Shown here in pieces: positions 42,899-52,308 of a DNA stretch of 64,000 nt. The position numbers and the translations under genes are program-made. The number at the start of each line of letters is the position of its first letter. Positions within the stretch are counted from its first letter, which is position 1. Source of the DNA: Streptomyces sp. CCM_MD2014 (GTDB lineage: Bacteria > Actinomycetota > Actinomycetes > Streptomycetales > Streptomycetaceae); contig NZ_CP009754.1 in assembly GCF_000772045.1 (NCBI RefSeq), positions 7,378,001-7,442,000 on the forward strand. Reading direction: 5' to 3'. Below the pieces are notes generated by a model. It made no database searches. It saw only the letters and a program-made list of their open reading frames with translations, and had not been told where the DNA came from.

Positions 42899-43660
42899 GT
42901 GGGGACCACGCAGTTGGAATCGGTGCCGGAGCCCAAGTACTGGCACCTCAGGACCGTGCTCAGCGAGGCCCTGGACTCGGAGTTCGAGGTGGGTGAGATC
43001 CTGCCGAACGAACGCGATCTCGCCGCCCGCTTCGGCGTCGCCCGCGCGACCCTGCGCCAGGCCCTGGAGCAGCTCGAGCTGGAGGGCAGGCTCCAGCGCC
43101 GGCGCGGCGTCGGTACGACCGTGGCCCCGCCGCGCGTCGGCGTGGCCGTCGGCACCCGGGAGCACGCCTGGCCCGGCACGGCCGACGACGCCTGGCAACC
43201 GGCCGACTGCGCCCTCGCGGCACCTCCCGCGGCCGTGGCCGACGCTTTGGAGACGGGCCGCGACGAGCCCGTGCACATCGTCCGCCGCTCCCGCGTCAGC
43301 CACGGCAGGCCCGTCGCCGCCGAACTGCTGTACGTCCCGGCGTCCTCGGTGCCCGGTCTGCCCGCCATCGACGCCCCCTCGGGCGCCGCACGCGCGCGTG
43401 CCGTGCTGCGCGAACTGCAGCGCGGGGCACTGGAGGGACGGGAGAGCGCCGTCGAGCTGGGCTCGGCCGGCGCGGACGACGCGAAGGAGCTGGACCGCCT
43501 CCCGGGCGCGCCCGTCCTCTTGGTCACCACCCGCTACCTCGCCGAGGGCCGCACCGCCGCGCTCTCCGTCGCCACCTACCGCGCGGACACCTGCCGGCTG
43601 ACGTTCGGCGACTCCGGCGACGTGGAAATCCACCACAGCCCCCAGACCCAGGCCTCCTGA
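42899..43660 (+). CDS. GntR-family regulator, HutC/UTRA type
   Basis: A 253-aa protein from a GTG. The N-terminal winged helix reads KYWHLRTVLSEALDSEFEVG, then EILPNERDLAARFGVARATL and RQALEQLELEGRLQRRRGVG. The C-terminal UTRA ligand domain includes RDEPVHIVRRSRVSHGRPVA and TTRYLAEGRTAALSVATYRA. It resembles DasR-like regulators of aminosugar metabolism, and a dre-like site overlaps its promoter. The effector is probably a sugar phosphate (inference). No sugar-uptake genes lie next to it, although a ROK-family gene is convergent downstream. Confidence 0.88.
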   Translation: MGTTQLESVPEPKYWHLRTVLSEALDSEFEVGEILPNERDLAARFGVARATLRQALEQLELEGRLQRRRGVGTTVAPPRVGVAVGTREHAWPGTADDAWQPADCALAAPPAAVADALETGRDEPVHIVRRSRVSHGRPVAAELLYVPASSVPGLPAIDAPSGAARARAVLRELQRGALEGRESAVELGSAGADDAKELDRLPGAPVLLVTTRYLAEGRTAALSVATYRADTCRLTFGDSGDVEIHHSPQTQAS

Positions 43661-43994
43661 CCACCGCGCCCCACGGCCTGCCGCCGCGGGCCTCGCCCCG
43701 AGCGGGCCGGGGTGTGCGCGTGCCGGGTGCGGTGCTCACCGGCTGACGGCGTCGGCGCTCCGGCGCGTGTGTTCGCGCCGGCCGGTGTGAGCGGGCCCTG
43801 ACGGGCCACCGCCCGTGGCCGGTGCCGGGCGGCTGCCGGCGCGTGTCACCACATCTCCCGGGCTCACGCCCACCGGGCCCGTCCCCGACGGCGGCCGCAC
43901 GGGTGCCCGCGCCTCGCCGGGTGTGGTGGCCCGGGACGGCCGGGGCGGGCCCCGACCGCCCCGGGGCCACCAGGCCGTACGACCGTCGCCGGGG
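43661..43994. other. Intergenic gap between convergent genes
   Basis: Very GC-rich sequence of 334 bp between the GntR gene and the convergent ROK gene. It contains several GGCC/CCGG-rich inverted segments that could act as terminators, for example around 43785-43825 (gggccctgacgggcc). No gene is convincing. Confidence 0.4.
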
Positions 43995-45149
43995 TCAGCG
44001 GCGGGCCGTCGCGCCCTCGACCGCGAAGAGTTGCTCCTCCACATGGTCGAGGGCCAGCCGCAGCGCGCCCGTGGCCACGGCGGCCTCGCCGAGCAGCGAC
44101 AGGGCCACCCGGGGCGGGCGCAGGCAGTAGCGGGCCAGCTCCCGGCGCAACGGCTCCAGCACGCCGTCCAGCCCGGCCGCCCAGCCGCCGATGACGACCA
44201 TCTCGGGATCGAGCGCCAGCGCCAGCGCCGCCACGTCGTGCACCAGCCGCTGGATGAAACGCTCGACGGCCGCGCGGGCCCGCTCGTCGCCCTCCCGCGC
44301 CTGCGCGAAGACCTTGGCGACGGCCTGCTCGTCCAGCGGGTGCAGCGGCTGGTCCGTGGTCGACAGCAGCGTCTCCGGCGTCACGTCCCGGCCCAGCAGG
44401 TGCAACGCGCCGATCTCCCCGGCCGCCCCGCCGTACCCCCGGTGCAACCGCCCGCCGATCAGCGCACCGGCCCCCGGACTGAGCCCGGCCAGCACGAACA
44501 CCATGTCCTCGCACTCGGTGGCGGAGCCCTTCCAGTGCTCGGCGACCGCCGCCGCGTTCGCGTCGTTCTCGACCAGCACCGGGCACTTGAAGGAACGGCT
44601 CAGCCGCTCACCCAGCCCGAGACCCGTCCACCCGGGCAGCGCCGTGCCCAGGCGCACCGTGCCGTCCGCCTCGACGATGCCGGGCGTGGCCGCGCCGACC
44701 GCTCGCAGCGAACCGCGCGCCACACCGGCCCGGCGCAGCAGCTCCGCGACGGCCGTGCGCAGCCGCTCCAGGCGCTCGTCGGCCGACGCGTTCTCGTCCA
44801 CGTCCTTCGCCTGGGCGCCGATCACCCGGCCGTCCAGGTCGGACAGGAGCGCGGCGACGCGGTGCGGACCGATCTCCAGGCCCAGCAGATGCCCGGCCTC
44901 CGCCCGGAACCGGAACCGCCGCGCGGGACGGCCCTGTCGCCGGGCCGTGCTCCCGTCGGCGGCGGCCTCGACGACGAGGCCGGCCTCGATGAGCCCCTCC
45001 ACGACGCCTTCGACGGTCGGCCGGGAGAGTCCCGTCACCCGGGTGATCTCGGTCAGCGTCGCGGAGTCCGTCGCACGCAACGCGTGCAGTACCACGGCGG
45101 AGTTGATCCGCCGCAACAGCGACGGATCCCCGCCGGTCAGGCCTGCCAA
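43995..45149 (-). CDS. ROK-family transcriptional regulator
   Basis: A 384-aa protein. The N-terminal winged helix reads LLRRINSAVVLHALRATDSA, then TLTEITRVTGLSRPTVEGVV. The sugar-kinase-fold part follows: GLEIGPHRVAALLSDLDGRV, VGAATPGIVEADG, VENDANAAAVAEHW and GAGALIGGRLHRGYGGAAGE. The usual ROK zinc-binding CxCGxxGC motif is missing, suggesting a regulator rather than an active kinase. ROK repressors sense sugars or their phosphates. It lies 100 bp downstream of the response-regulator gene on the same strand but probably has its own promoter. Confidence 0.88.
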   Translation of the reverse strand: MAGLTGGDPSLLRRINSAVVLHALRATDSATLTEITRVTGLSRPTVEGVVEGLIEAGLVVEAAADGSTARRQGRPARRFRFRAEAGHLLGLEIGPHRVAALLSDLDGRVIGAQAKDVDENASADERLERLRTAVAELLRRAGVARGSLRAVGAATPGIVEADGTVRLGTALPGWTGLGLGERLSRSFKCPVLVENDANAAAVAEHWKGSATECEDMVFVLAGLSPGAGALIGGRLHRGYGGAAGEIGALHLLGRDVTPETLLSTTDQPLHPLDEQAVAKVFAQAREGDERARAAVERFIQRLVHDVAALALALDPEMVVIGGWAAGLDGVLEPLRRELARYCLRPPRVALSLLGEAAVATGALRLALDHVEEQLFAVEGATARR

Positions 45150-45249
45150 GGTCCGTCCTCCCAGCTAGTGCGCGTGTTGGCCGGATGGTACTCGGCCCGC
45201 CGACCCCCGGCGAGCTCCGGTCCGCCGCTTCCCGGCCCGCGACGGTTCC

Positions 45250-45912
45250 TCAACCCGGTGCCACGAACCCCGACTCGTACGCCGTGATCACCGCCTGGGT
45301 GCGGTCCCGCGCCCCCAGCTTCGCCAGTACGGCGCTCACATGCGACTTCACCGTCTCGGTGCCGACGACCAGCCGCGCGGCGATCTCGGCGTTCGACAGC
45401 CCCCGCGTCATCAGGCGCAGCACCTCGCCCTCCCGCTCGGTCAGCCGGGCCCGCTCCAACGCCGCGCGGGCCGCCCGGTTGCCGCCCCCGTCGCCGTACT
45501 CGGCGGCCAGCTGCCGCACCGAGGCGGGGAACAGCAGGGACTCGCCTTCGGCGATCAGCCGCACCGCGTGCACGATCTCGGCCGGGCGGGCGCGCTTGAG
45601 CAGGAACCCGTCGGCGCCCGCGCGCAGCGCCTCGTACACGTACTCGTCGTTCTCGAAGGTCGTCACCACGAGGATCTTCGGCGGCCGGGCCACCGTCCGC
45701 AGCAGCGCGCGCGTGGCCTCGATGCCGTCCAGCAACGGCATCCGGACGTCCATGGCGACCACGTCCGGCCGTACCTGCCGCACCAGCGGAATGACCGCCG
45801 CACCGTCGGCCGCCTCCCCGACCACCTCGATGTCCGGCTGCGCCTCCAGCACGGCCCGCAGACCGGCGCGCACCAGGGGTTCGTCATCGACGAGGAGCAC
45901 TCTGACCGGCAT
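45250..45912 (-). CDS. NarL/LuxR-family response regulator
   Basis: A 220-aa protein. The receiver domain has the acidic pair in VLLVDDEPLVRAG, the phospho-acceptor Asp in VAMDVRMPLLDGIEATRALL and the conserved lysine in ADGFLLKRARPAE. The C-terminal LuxR HTH is LTEREGEVLRLMTRGLSNAE, then IAARLVVGTETVKSHVSAVL. It is 14 bp downstream of the histidine kinase gene and forms a two-component pair with it. The likely target is the divergent ABC exporter operon. Confidence 0.93.
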   Translation of the reverse strand: MPVRVLLVDDEPLVRAGLRAVLEAQPDIEVVGEAADGAAVIPLVRQVRPDVVAMDVRMPLLDGIEATRALLRTVARPPKILVVTTFENDEYVYEALRAGADGFLLKRARPAEIVHAVRLIAEGESLLFPASVRQLAAEYGDGGGNRAARAALERARLTEREGEVLRLMTRGLSNAEIAARLVVGTETVKSHVSAVLAKLGARDRTQAVITAYESGFVAPG

Positions 45913-45926
45913 CCGGCCAGCCTAGA

Positions 45927-47084
45927 TCAGCCCGGCGGCAGCTCTACGCGCACCGTCCAGTCACCGGCGCCGTCCGGCCCCGTGTGCGCCCGGCCGCCCA
46001 GCAGCGCGGCCCGTTCGCGTATGCCCCGCAGTCCGCCCCCGTGTCCCGGCGCGGCTCCCGCGTCCGGCAGCGGATTGCGCACGTCCAGGGTGAGCGCGCC
46101 GTCCGCCACCTCGATGCGCACGCGCGCGGGCACGGCCCCCGCGTGCCGCAGCACATTGGTCAGCGCCTCCTGCAGGATGCGGTAGCCCTCACGGGAGACG
46201 TGGCCCGGCAGCGTCTCCAGCGGGCCCGCGACCTCGGCGTCGACCTTGGCCCCCGAGGCCCGCGCGGACTCCAGCAGCCGGTCGGCGTCCGCGAGAGTCG
46301 GTCTGCTGCTCGCCGGCCGCTCCGACTCCCGCAGTACGCCGAGCACCCGCTCGAGATCCTCCAGCGCCGCCCTGCCCGTCTCCTCGATGGCGGTCAGGGC
46401 ACGGTCGGTGAACTCCGCGCTGTTCGCCGCGCGCGCGGCCCCCGCCTGGAGGACGGCGACGGTCAGCGCGTGGCCGATGGAGTCGTGCAGCTCGCGTGCG
46501 ATGCGATTGCGTTCCAGGAGTTGCTCGGTGCGTTCCTCCAGGGCGGAGAGCCGTTCGGCGGCGGACGGGCCGAGCAGCGCACGGGCCCCGGCCGTGGCCA
46601 GGGAACCGAGGGCGACCACGGAGCCGTACAGGGCGAGGAGGGGGAGCGGGGTGAGGAGAACGTACGCCCAGTGCGGCGCCGCGTCCCGCAGGAACGGTAT
46701 GTCGTCCACCCGGTGGCCCAGGGCGTGCCGGACCAGCTCGACGGCGAGAATCGGCAGCCAGACACAGACGCCGGTGGTCAGGGCGCCCAGGAGCATGCGC
46801 ACCTGCAGCCACACCACTGTGCGCAGCCGGTCCCGCCAGTTCGCCGAGGGCGCCACCGAGAAGGCGGAGTCCTCGTGGCCGGGCGTGAGGAGCAGACGGG
46901 CCTGCACCCCCTCGCCGGTCCGCACGGCCGGTACGAACCCGATCGGGACCAGCACCGCCGCCGGCACCCACAGTGTCGTGTCGTCGACGAGCGCCCACAC
47001 ACTGACCACGAGCATGGGCACCCACAGGTGCAGCAGCCGTGTGTAGGTCGTCCCCCGGCACAGCGGACGCAGAAGGCGGATCAT
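45927..47084 (-). CDS. Two-component sensor histidine kinase, HisKA_3 type
   Basis: A 385-aa protein from the ATG of MIRLLRP. The N-terminal half has four to five hydrophobic segments (LWVPMLVVSVWALV, LWVPAAVLVPIGFVPAV, LLGALTTGVCVWLPIL, YVLLTPLPLLALYGSVVALG). The dimerisation/phospho-acceptor helix is RNRIARELHDSIGHALTVAV, and the HATPase domain includes ILQEALTNVLRHAG and GGGLRGIRERAALLGG. There is little extracytoplasmic sequence, as in intramembrane-sensing kinases that watch cell-envelope stress. It is divergent from the ABC transporter genes, an arrangement typical of antibiotic-response modules. Confidence 0.92.
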   Translation of the reverse strand: MIRLLRPLCRGTTYTRLLHLWVPMLVVSVWALVDDTTLWVPAAVLVPIGFVPAVRTGEGVQARLLLTPGHEDSAFSVAPSANWRDRLRTVVWLQVRMLLGALTTGVCVWLPILAVELVRHALGHRVDDIPFLRDAAPHWAYVLLTPLPLLALYGSVVALGSLATAGARALLGPSAAERLSALEERTEQLLERNRIARELHDSIGHALTVAVLQAGAARAANSAEFTDRALTAIEETGRAALEDLERVLGVLRESERPASSRPTLADADRLLESARASGAKVDAEVAGPLETLPGHVSREGYRILQEALTNVLRHAGAVPARVRIEVADGALTLDVRNPLPDAGAAPGHGGGLRGIRERAALLGGRAHTGPDGAGDWTVRVELPPG

Positions 47085-47192
47085 CCCGTCATCGTGCCAG
47101 CCGCCACCGACACCGGACCTCCCCCGCCAGGGGGAGACGATCTCCACCGGCGGGGGAGGCCCCGCCCGCGCACCGACCGGCACGCTGCTGCC

Positions 47193-48113
47193 ATGACCAG
47201 CATCGACGTCCAGAACCTCACCAAGGAGTACGGCACCCGACGAGCCGTCGACGACCTCACCTTCACCGTGCGCCCCGGCCGCGTCACCGGCTTTCTCGGC
47301 CCCAACGGCGCCGGCAAGTCCACCACCATGCGGCTCGTGCTGGGCCTGGACCGGCCCACCTCCGGGAGCGCGACCGTCGGCGGACGCGCCTACACCACCC
47401 TGTACGAGCCGCTGCGGCACGTGGGCGCCCTGCTCGACGCGGACGCCGCCCACGGCTCGCGCACCGCCCGGAACCACCTGCGGGTCCTGGCGGCGAGCAA
47501 CCGCGTCCCCCACCGACGGGTCGACGAGGTGATGGAGGAGACGGGCATCGCGTCCGTGGCCGGCCGCCGGGTGAGGACGTACTCCCTGGGCATGCGCCAG
47601 CGGCTGGGCATCGCCGCCGCGCTGCTGGGCGATCCCGAAGTGGTGCTGCTGGACGAGCCGTCCAACGGGCTGGACCCCGAGGGCATCGTCTGGATCCGGG
47701 AACTGCTGCGCCGGCTGGCGGCCGAGGGGCGCACGGTCCTGGTCTCCAGTCACCTGATGAACGAGACCGCGTCCTTCGCCGACCACCTGGTCGTCCTCGG
47801 CCGGGGCCGCCTGCTGGCCGACACACCGATGCGGGAGTTCATCGACGCGCGCGTGCGGCCACGGGTCCGCGTCCGGACCTCGGACGCGACCGCGCTGAAA
47901 GCCGCACTCGCCGGGCACGGCCACGCCGCCGTGGAACACGGCGACGGGTACTGGACCGTGTCCGACGCGCGCGTGGAGGACATCGGCCGGATCGTGTCCG
48001 GCGCGGGTGTGCCCGTCCTCGAACTGACCGCGGACCAGGGCACGCTGGAGCAGGCCTACCTCGACCTGACCGCCGCCGAGACCGAGTTCGCCGCACAGCC
48101 CCAGGAGGCCTGA
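47193..48113 (+). CDS. ABC transporter ATP-binding protein
   Basis: A 306-aa protein from the ATG at 47193. Walker A is GFLGPNGAGKSTTMRLVLGL, the signature is YSLGMRQRLGIAAALLGDP and Walker B is VVLLDEPSNGLDPEG, followed by the H-loop VLVSSHLMNE. It resembles drug/bacteriocin-type exporters (BcrA/CcmA). It overlaps no neighbour, but the permease gene begins 2 bp after its stop. It is divergent from the sensor kinase, with only about 108 bp between the start codons for both promoters. Confidence 0.95.
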   Translation: MTSIDVQNLTKEYGTRRAVDDLTFTVRPGRVTGFLGPNGAGKSTTMRLVLGLDRPTSGSATVGGRAYTTLYEPLRHVGALLDADAAHGSRTARNHLRVLAASNRVPHRRVDEVMEETGIASVAGRRVRTYSLGMRQRLGIAAALLGDPEVVLLDEPSNGLDPEGIVWIRELLRRLAAEGRTVLVSSHLMNETASFADHLVVLGRGRLLADTPMREFIDARVRPRVRVRTSDATALKAALAGHGHAAVEHGDGYWTVSDARVEDIGRIVSGAGVPVLELTADQGTLEQAYLDLTAAETEFAAQPQEA

Positions 48114-48115
48114 CC

Positions 48116-48841
48116 ATGAACCTCACGCCCGTCCTCCGCGCGGAAGCGCTCAAGGTGCTCACCCTGCGCTCGCTGTGCGGCACCCTGCTGGCCCTGTTCG
48201 CCGCCACCACGGCGTTCTCCGCGCTGGCGGGGGTGTCCGACACCTCCGACCCGGACTTCGACCCGCTGTTCATGGCGCTGTCCGGGGTCATGCCGGGCCA
48301 GATCGCGGCCATCGCCTTCGGAGCCGTCGTCGTCTCCAGCGAGTACCAGGGCAACGGCATCCGGCTCACCCTGGCCGCGGTCCCGCAGCGGGGCCGGTGG
48401 TTCGCGGCGAAGCTGGTGGTCGTCGCCGTACCGGCCCTCGCGGTCGGGCTGGTCACCGCACTCGCCGCCCTCTTCGCCGCTCGTGCCGGCCTCGGCGGGG
48501 CGGCGGACGGACTCACCGCCGGTCAGCAGGTCCGTGGCGTCGTGGGCTGTGGGATCTACCTCATGCTCATGGCCCTGTTCGCGGCCGGACTCACCACCCT
48601 CTTCCGCAGTGGCGTGGCCACCCTGTCCACCCTGATTCCGTTCATCCTCATCGTCTCCTTCGTGATCGGGGACGCGGCGGGCACCATCGCCGACTTCCTG
48701 CCGGACAAGGCGGGGCAGATCGTCCTCCGCCAGACGTACGACGGGACGCTGGGCCCCTGGACCGGGCTCGCGATGACCGCGCTGTGGGCGGCCGCCGCCC
48801 TCCTGGCCGGGTTCTGGCGACTGCGCCGCCGGGACGCCTGA
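48116..48841 (+). CDS. ABC transporter permease
   Basis: A 241-aa membrane protein with about six hydrophobic segments (for example LCGTLLALFAATTAFSALAG, IAAIAFGAVVVSS, LVVVAVPALAVGLVTALAAL, GIYLMLMALFAAGLTTLF, LIPFILIVSFVIGDAAGTI, AMTALWAAAALLAGFW). The pattern VVVSSEYQGNGIRLTLAAVP is typical of ABC-2 type permeases. It forms the exporter with the preceding ATPase. The substrate is unknown; peptide or cell-envelope antibiotics are the usual cargo of this class. Confidence 0.92.
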   Translation: MNLTPVLRAEALKVLTLRSLCGTLLALFAATTAFSALAGVSDTSDPDFDPLFMALSGVMPGQIAAIAFGAVVVSSEYQGNGIRLTLAAVPQRGRWFAAKLVVVAVPALAVGLVTALAALFAARAGLGGAADGLTAGQQVRGVVGCGIYLMLMALFAAGLTTLFRSGVATLSTLIPFILIVSFVIGDAAGTIADFLPDKAGQIVLRQTYDGTLGPWTGLAMTALWAAAALLAGFWRLRRRDA

Positions 48842-48910
48842 GCACGCGCGGCCGGCCAGGGCCCGTCTGACGCCCCGCCAATTGTCAGTGGGGGCGGGTT
48901 TACTGGACAC

Positions 48911-49351
48911 ATGGACATCGCACGGCACCTCGCCCTCATCGACGAGCTGTGCTTCCGGCCCTTCCCGGCGGAGCACGGCCCGTCGGCCGAGGGCGCCGCG
49001 GGTCCCGGGTGCTTCTGGGCGGTGCTGAAGAGCAGTCACGGTCTCGGCGGCCGAGACCCGGCGGAGCGGGCGGTGACGGTGGAGCAGTACGAGAAGGAGC
49101 GGGACGCGCTCTGCGAACGGCTCGCACCGCGCTGGGGTTCGACGGCCCCCTGGAACCTGCAGACGGTCCTGCTGCGGACCGAGCGGGAGGAGATACCCGA
49201 GCCGTGGGCCGCCCTGAGCGCCCACGCCCGCGTGGCGTACCTCTGGGAGGTGGAGGGCACCGGCCGCTGGGCCGCCGTGGCCGTCGCCGACCGCGACGGG
49301 GCGGACGAGGTGCGGCTGCTGGCGGTGGTCACGGAGGAGGCACCACCGTGA
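48911..49351 (+). CDS. Conserved hypothetical protein
   Basis: A 146-aa protein from an ATG. It begins MDIARHLALIDELCFRPFPA and contains GCFWAVLKSSHGLGG, VTVEQYEKERDALCERLAPR and WGSTAPWNLQTVLLRTEREE, ending in a strand-rich segment. It is soluble and lacks recognisable catalytic motifs. It resembles small conserved Streptomyces proteins of unknown role. It is convergent with the glycosylase-like gene, with only 9 bp between the stops. Confidence 0.65.
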   Translation: MDIARHLALIDELCFRPFPAEHGPSAEGAAGPGCFWAVLKSSHGLGGRDPAERAVTVEQYEKERDALCERLAPRWGSTAPWNLQTVLLRTEREEIPEPWAALSAHARVAYLWEVEGTGRWAAVAVADRDGADEVRLLAVVTEEAPP

Positions 49352-49360
49352 CCGTCCCGC

Positions 49361-49918
49361 CTACGTCTCCGGCCGTGCCTCCGCCGCGACCCGCAGCCGG
49401 GCGAACTCCTCCGCCATCGTCTGCGCAGTCCAGTGCGCGTTCAGCCCGCTCGGGTTGGGCAGCACCCACACCCGGGTACTCCCGAACATCCGCTCCTGCG
49501 GCCCGACCTGCGCCCTCCGCTCGTCGAACGCGGTCCGGTACGCGGTGACGCCGACCACGGCCAGCCAGCGGGGACGCAGCCGCGCCACCTTCGCGACCAG
49601 CAGCCGTCCGCCCTCCCGGTACTCCTCGGCGGTCAGCTCGTCCGCCCGCGCACTGGCACGCGCCACGACGTTCGTGATGCCGAGCCCGAACGACGGCAAC
49701 TGGTCCTGCTCCGACGGCTTCAGCAGCCGGGGCGTGAACCCGGACAGATGCAGGACCGGCCAGAAGCGGTTGCCGGGACGCGCGAAGTGGTGGCCCGTCA
49801 CCGCCGTCATCAGGCCGGGGTTGATGCCGCAGAACAGCACACGGAGACCGTCCGCGACGACGTCCGGTACGAGACGGTCGCGGGCGGCCTCCAGCTCGGC
49901 CCGGGTGAAGCGGGTCAG
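49361..49918 (-). CDS. mug: G/U mismatch-specific uracil-DNA glycosylase-like
   Basis: About 185 aa. Family 2 uracil-DNA glycosylase motifs are clear: the active-site segment VLFCGINPGLMTAVTGHHFA with GINPG, then RPGNRFWPVLHLSGF, and the wedge segment WVLPNPSGLNAHW. It removes uracil or ethenocytosine opposite guanine. The start is uncertain: the reading begins LTRFTRAEL at a CTG overlapping the purB stop, with no ATG or GTG at the expected place. Translational coupling to purB would explain the weak start. Confidence 0.85.
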   Translation of the reverse strand: MTRFTRAELEAARDRLVPDVVADGLRVLFCGINPGLMTAVTGHHFARPGNRFWPVLHLSGFTPRLLKPSEQDQLPSFGLGITNVVARASARADELTAEEYREGGRLLVAKVARLRPRWLAVVGVTAYRTAFDERRAQVGPQERMFGSTRVWVLPNPSGLNAHWTAQTMAEEFARLRVAAEARPET

Positions 49919-51357
49919 AGGATGGCTCCGGGGGTGTATCCGGCGGCCTCCGGGTGGCGCTTGACGATCTCCTCGATCCGGCCGACGACGACACCGACCT
50001 GGCCGGCGGCGGCGCCGGTGAAGGAGAGCTTGTCGGCCATCAGGGCGTCCAGAGCGGCCCGGTCCAGCGGGATGCGGTCGTCGGCGGCCAGCTTGTCCAG
50101 CAGCTCGTTGCGCTCGGCGCCCTGCTCGCGCATGGCCAGCGCGGAGGCGACCGCGTTCTCCTTGATCGCCTCGTGCGCGACCTCGCGGCCCACGCCGGCC
50201 CGCACCGCGCCCATCAGCACCTTGGTGGTGGCCAGGAACGGCAGGTAGCGGTCCAGCTCCCGGGCCACCACGGCCGGGAAGGCACCGAACTCGTCGAGGA
50301 CGGTCAGGAACGTCTCCAGCAGGCCGTCCAGCGCGAAGAACGCGTCGGGGAGCGCCACCCGGCGCACCACCGAGCAGGACACGTCGCCCTCGTTCCACTG
50401 GTCGCCCGCCAGTTCGCCGGTCATCGAGGCGTACCCGCGCAGGATCACCATCAGGCCGTTGACGCGCTCGCAGGAGCGGGTGTTCATCTTGTGCGGCATC
50501 GCCGAGGAACCGACCTGGCCGGGCTTGAAGCCCTCGGTGACCAGCTCGTGCCCGGCCATCAGCCGGATGGTCTTGGCCAGCGACGACGGCGCCGCCGCCA
50601 GCTGCACCAGCGCGGTGACGACCTCGTAGTCCAAGGAGCGCGGGTAGACCTGGCCGACCGAGGTGAACGCCTGCGAGAAGCCGAGGTGCCCGGCGATCCG
50701 CTGCTCCAGCTCGGCGAGCTTGCCGGCGTCGCCGCCGAGCAGGTCCAGCATGTCCTGGGCGGTGCCGACCGGGCCCTTGATGCCGCGCAGCGGGTAGCGG
50801 CCGAGCAGCTCCTCCACCCGGCCGTACGCGACGAGCAGCTCGTCGGCGGCGGTGGCGAACCGCTTGCCCAGCGTCGTGGCCTGGGCGGCGACGTTGTGGG
50901 AGCGGCCGGCCATGACCAGCTCGCCGTACTCGCCGGCCAGCTTGCCGAGACGGGCCAGGACGGCCACCGCACGGTCCCGGATCAGCTCCAGCGACAGCCG
51001 GATCTGCAGCTGCTCCACGTTCTCCGTGAGGTCGCGCGAGGTCATGCCCTTGTGCACGTGCTCGTGCCCGGCGAGGTCGTTGAACTCCTCGATCCGCGCC
51101 TTCACGTCGTGCCGGGTGACCTTCTCGCGCTCGGCGATCGAGGCCAGGTCGACCTGGTCCAGGACGCGCTCGTAGTCGGCGATCGCGGCGTCGGGCACCT
51201 CGATGCCCAGGTCCTTCTGGGCCCGCAGCACGGCGAGCCAGAGCTGCCGCTCCAGCTTCACCTTCTGCTCGGGCGACCAGAGCGTGGCGAGCTCGGCGGA
51301 GGCGTAGCGTCCGGCGAGGACGTTCGGGATGCGGGGCTTGGCGGGAGCGGAAGTCAC
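49915..51357 (-). CDS. purB: Adenylosuccinate lyase
   Basis: A 480-aa protein from a GTG. It contains the fumarase/aspartase superfamily signature GSSAMPHKMNTRSCERV, an upstream GHEHVHKGMTSRDLTENVEQ and the catalytic-histidine region in VMAGRSHNVAAQATTLGKRF. PurB cleaves SAICAR and adenylosuccinate to release fumarate in purine biosynthesis. The length fits the larger actinobacterial form. No strong Shine-Dalgarno is visible before the GTG. The stop overlaps the start region of the mismatch-glycosylase gene. Confidence 0.95.
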   Translation of the reverse strand: MTSAPAKPRIPNVLAGRYASAELATLWSPEQKVKLERQLWLAVLRAQKDLGIEVPDAAIADYERVLDQVDLASIAEREKVTRHDVKARIEEFNDLAGHEHVHKGMTSRDLTENVEQLQIRLSLELIRDRAVAVLARLGKLAGEYGELVMAGRSHNVAAQATTLGKRFATAADELLVAYGRVEELLGRYPLRGIKGPVGTAQDMLDLLGGDAGKLAELEQRIAGHLGFSQAFTSVGQVYPRSLDYEVVTALVQLAAAPSSLAKTIRLMAGHELVTEGFKPGQVGSSAMPHKMNTRSCERVNGLMVILRGYASMTGELAGDQWNEGDVSCSVVRRVALPDAFFALDGLLETFLTVLDEFGAFPAVVARELDRYLPFLATTKVLMGAVRAGVGREVAHEAIKENAVASALAMREQGAERNELLDKLAADDRIPLDRAALDALMADKLSFTGAAAGQVGVVVGRIEEIVKRHPEAAGYTPGAIL

Positions 51358-51443
51358 GTGGACGGATTCTACTGGCGATTCGTGCAGGTCGGCGCCGCGG
51401 GGCCGTTCGTCGGAACCTACGAACGACCCGAGGCGCCGGGGGA

Positions 51444-52226
51444 TCACCGCGCGGGGCCTTCGTAGGGGAGCAGGTCCGGGCGCTTGGGCGGCAGGCCGTC
51501 GCCGGACGAGCGGCCGGTCAGCCTGCGGCCTATCCAGGGCAGCAGGTGCTGCCGGGCGAACCGGACGTCGGCGGTCCTGCGCGCCGCCCAGCCCGGGGGC
51601 GGGGTCGGCGGGATCGGCGCGTGCCAGTCGGGGTCCTCGGCCTCGTGACCGAGGGACTGCCACACGGCCTCCGCGACCCGGCGGTGGCCCTCGGCGGTCA
51701 GGTGCAGCCGGTCCACGTCCCACAGCCGCGGGTCGGCCAGCGAGCGGGCCGAGTAGAGGTCGACGACGACGGCACCGTGCTGTCCGGCGAGGTCGTCGAT
51801 GACGGCGAACAGCGCCTCCATGCGCGGCCGGAACCGTTCCAGGACCGGGCCCTGACGGCCCGGGCTGCGCATCAGCACGAGCTGCTTGCAGTTCGGGGCG
51901 AGCCGTTCCACGGCCTGGGTCAGCAGGTCCCGCACCCGGGCCATGTCGCACTTGGGCCGCAACGTGTCGTTGAGCCCGCCGACCAGCGTGATCACGTCGG
52001 CGCCCATGGCCGCGGCCACGTCCACCTGCTCGTCGACGATCTGCCCGATCAGCTTCCCGCGCACCGCGAGGTTGGCGTACCGGAAGCCGGGGGAGCGGGC
52101 AGCCATCCGCGCGGCGAGGAGGTCGGCCCAGCCCCGGTAGGAGCCGTCGGGCAGCAGGTCCGACATGCCTTCGGTGAAGGAGTCGCCGACGGCGACGAGA
52201 CTGGTGTACGTGGGGTTCGTCTGCAT
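51444..52226 (-). CDS. SGNH/GDSL-family hydrolase
   Basis: A 260-aa protein. Block I is VAVGDSFTEGMSD (catalytic Ser in GDSFTEG), block III is ITLVGGLNDTLRP (GxND) and block V is DVDRLHLTAEGHRRVAEAVW (DxxH-like). SGNH hydrolases act as esterases on lipids or acylated sugars. No signal peptide is visible, so it is probably cytoplasmic. It is 86 bp upstream of purB on the same strand. Confidence 0.9.
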   Translation of the reverse strand: MQTNPTYTSLVAVGDSFTEGMSDLLPDGSYRGWADLLAARMAARSPGFRYANLAVRGKLIGQIVDEQVDVAAAMGADVITLVGGLNDTLRPKCDMARVRDLLTQAVERLAPNCKQLVLMRSPGRQGPVLERFRPRMEALFAVIDDLAGQHGAVVVDLYSARSLADPRLWDVDRLHLTAEGHRRVAEAVWQSLGHEAEDPDWHAPIPPTPPPGWAARRTADVRFARQHLLPWIGRRLTGRSSGDGLPPKRPDLLPYEGPAR

Positions 52227-52308
52227 GGCGACGGAAATGGTATCCCCTGCACATACCCGCCGGTCGGTCGCCCTCCGGGCCTGCCACCCGGGTCCGCGCG
52301 GACACCGC

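Noticed and set aside
43661..43994. Small genes in the gap between the GntR and ROK genes
   Set aside because: Open frames are short, extremely Arg/Pro/Gly-rich and lack ribosome sites.
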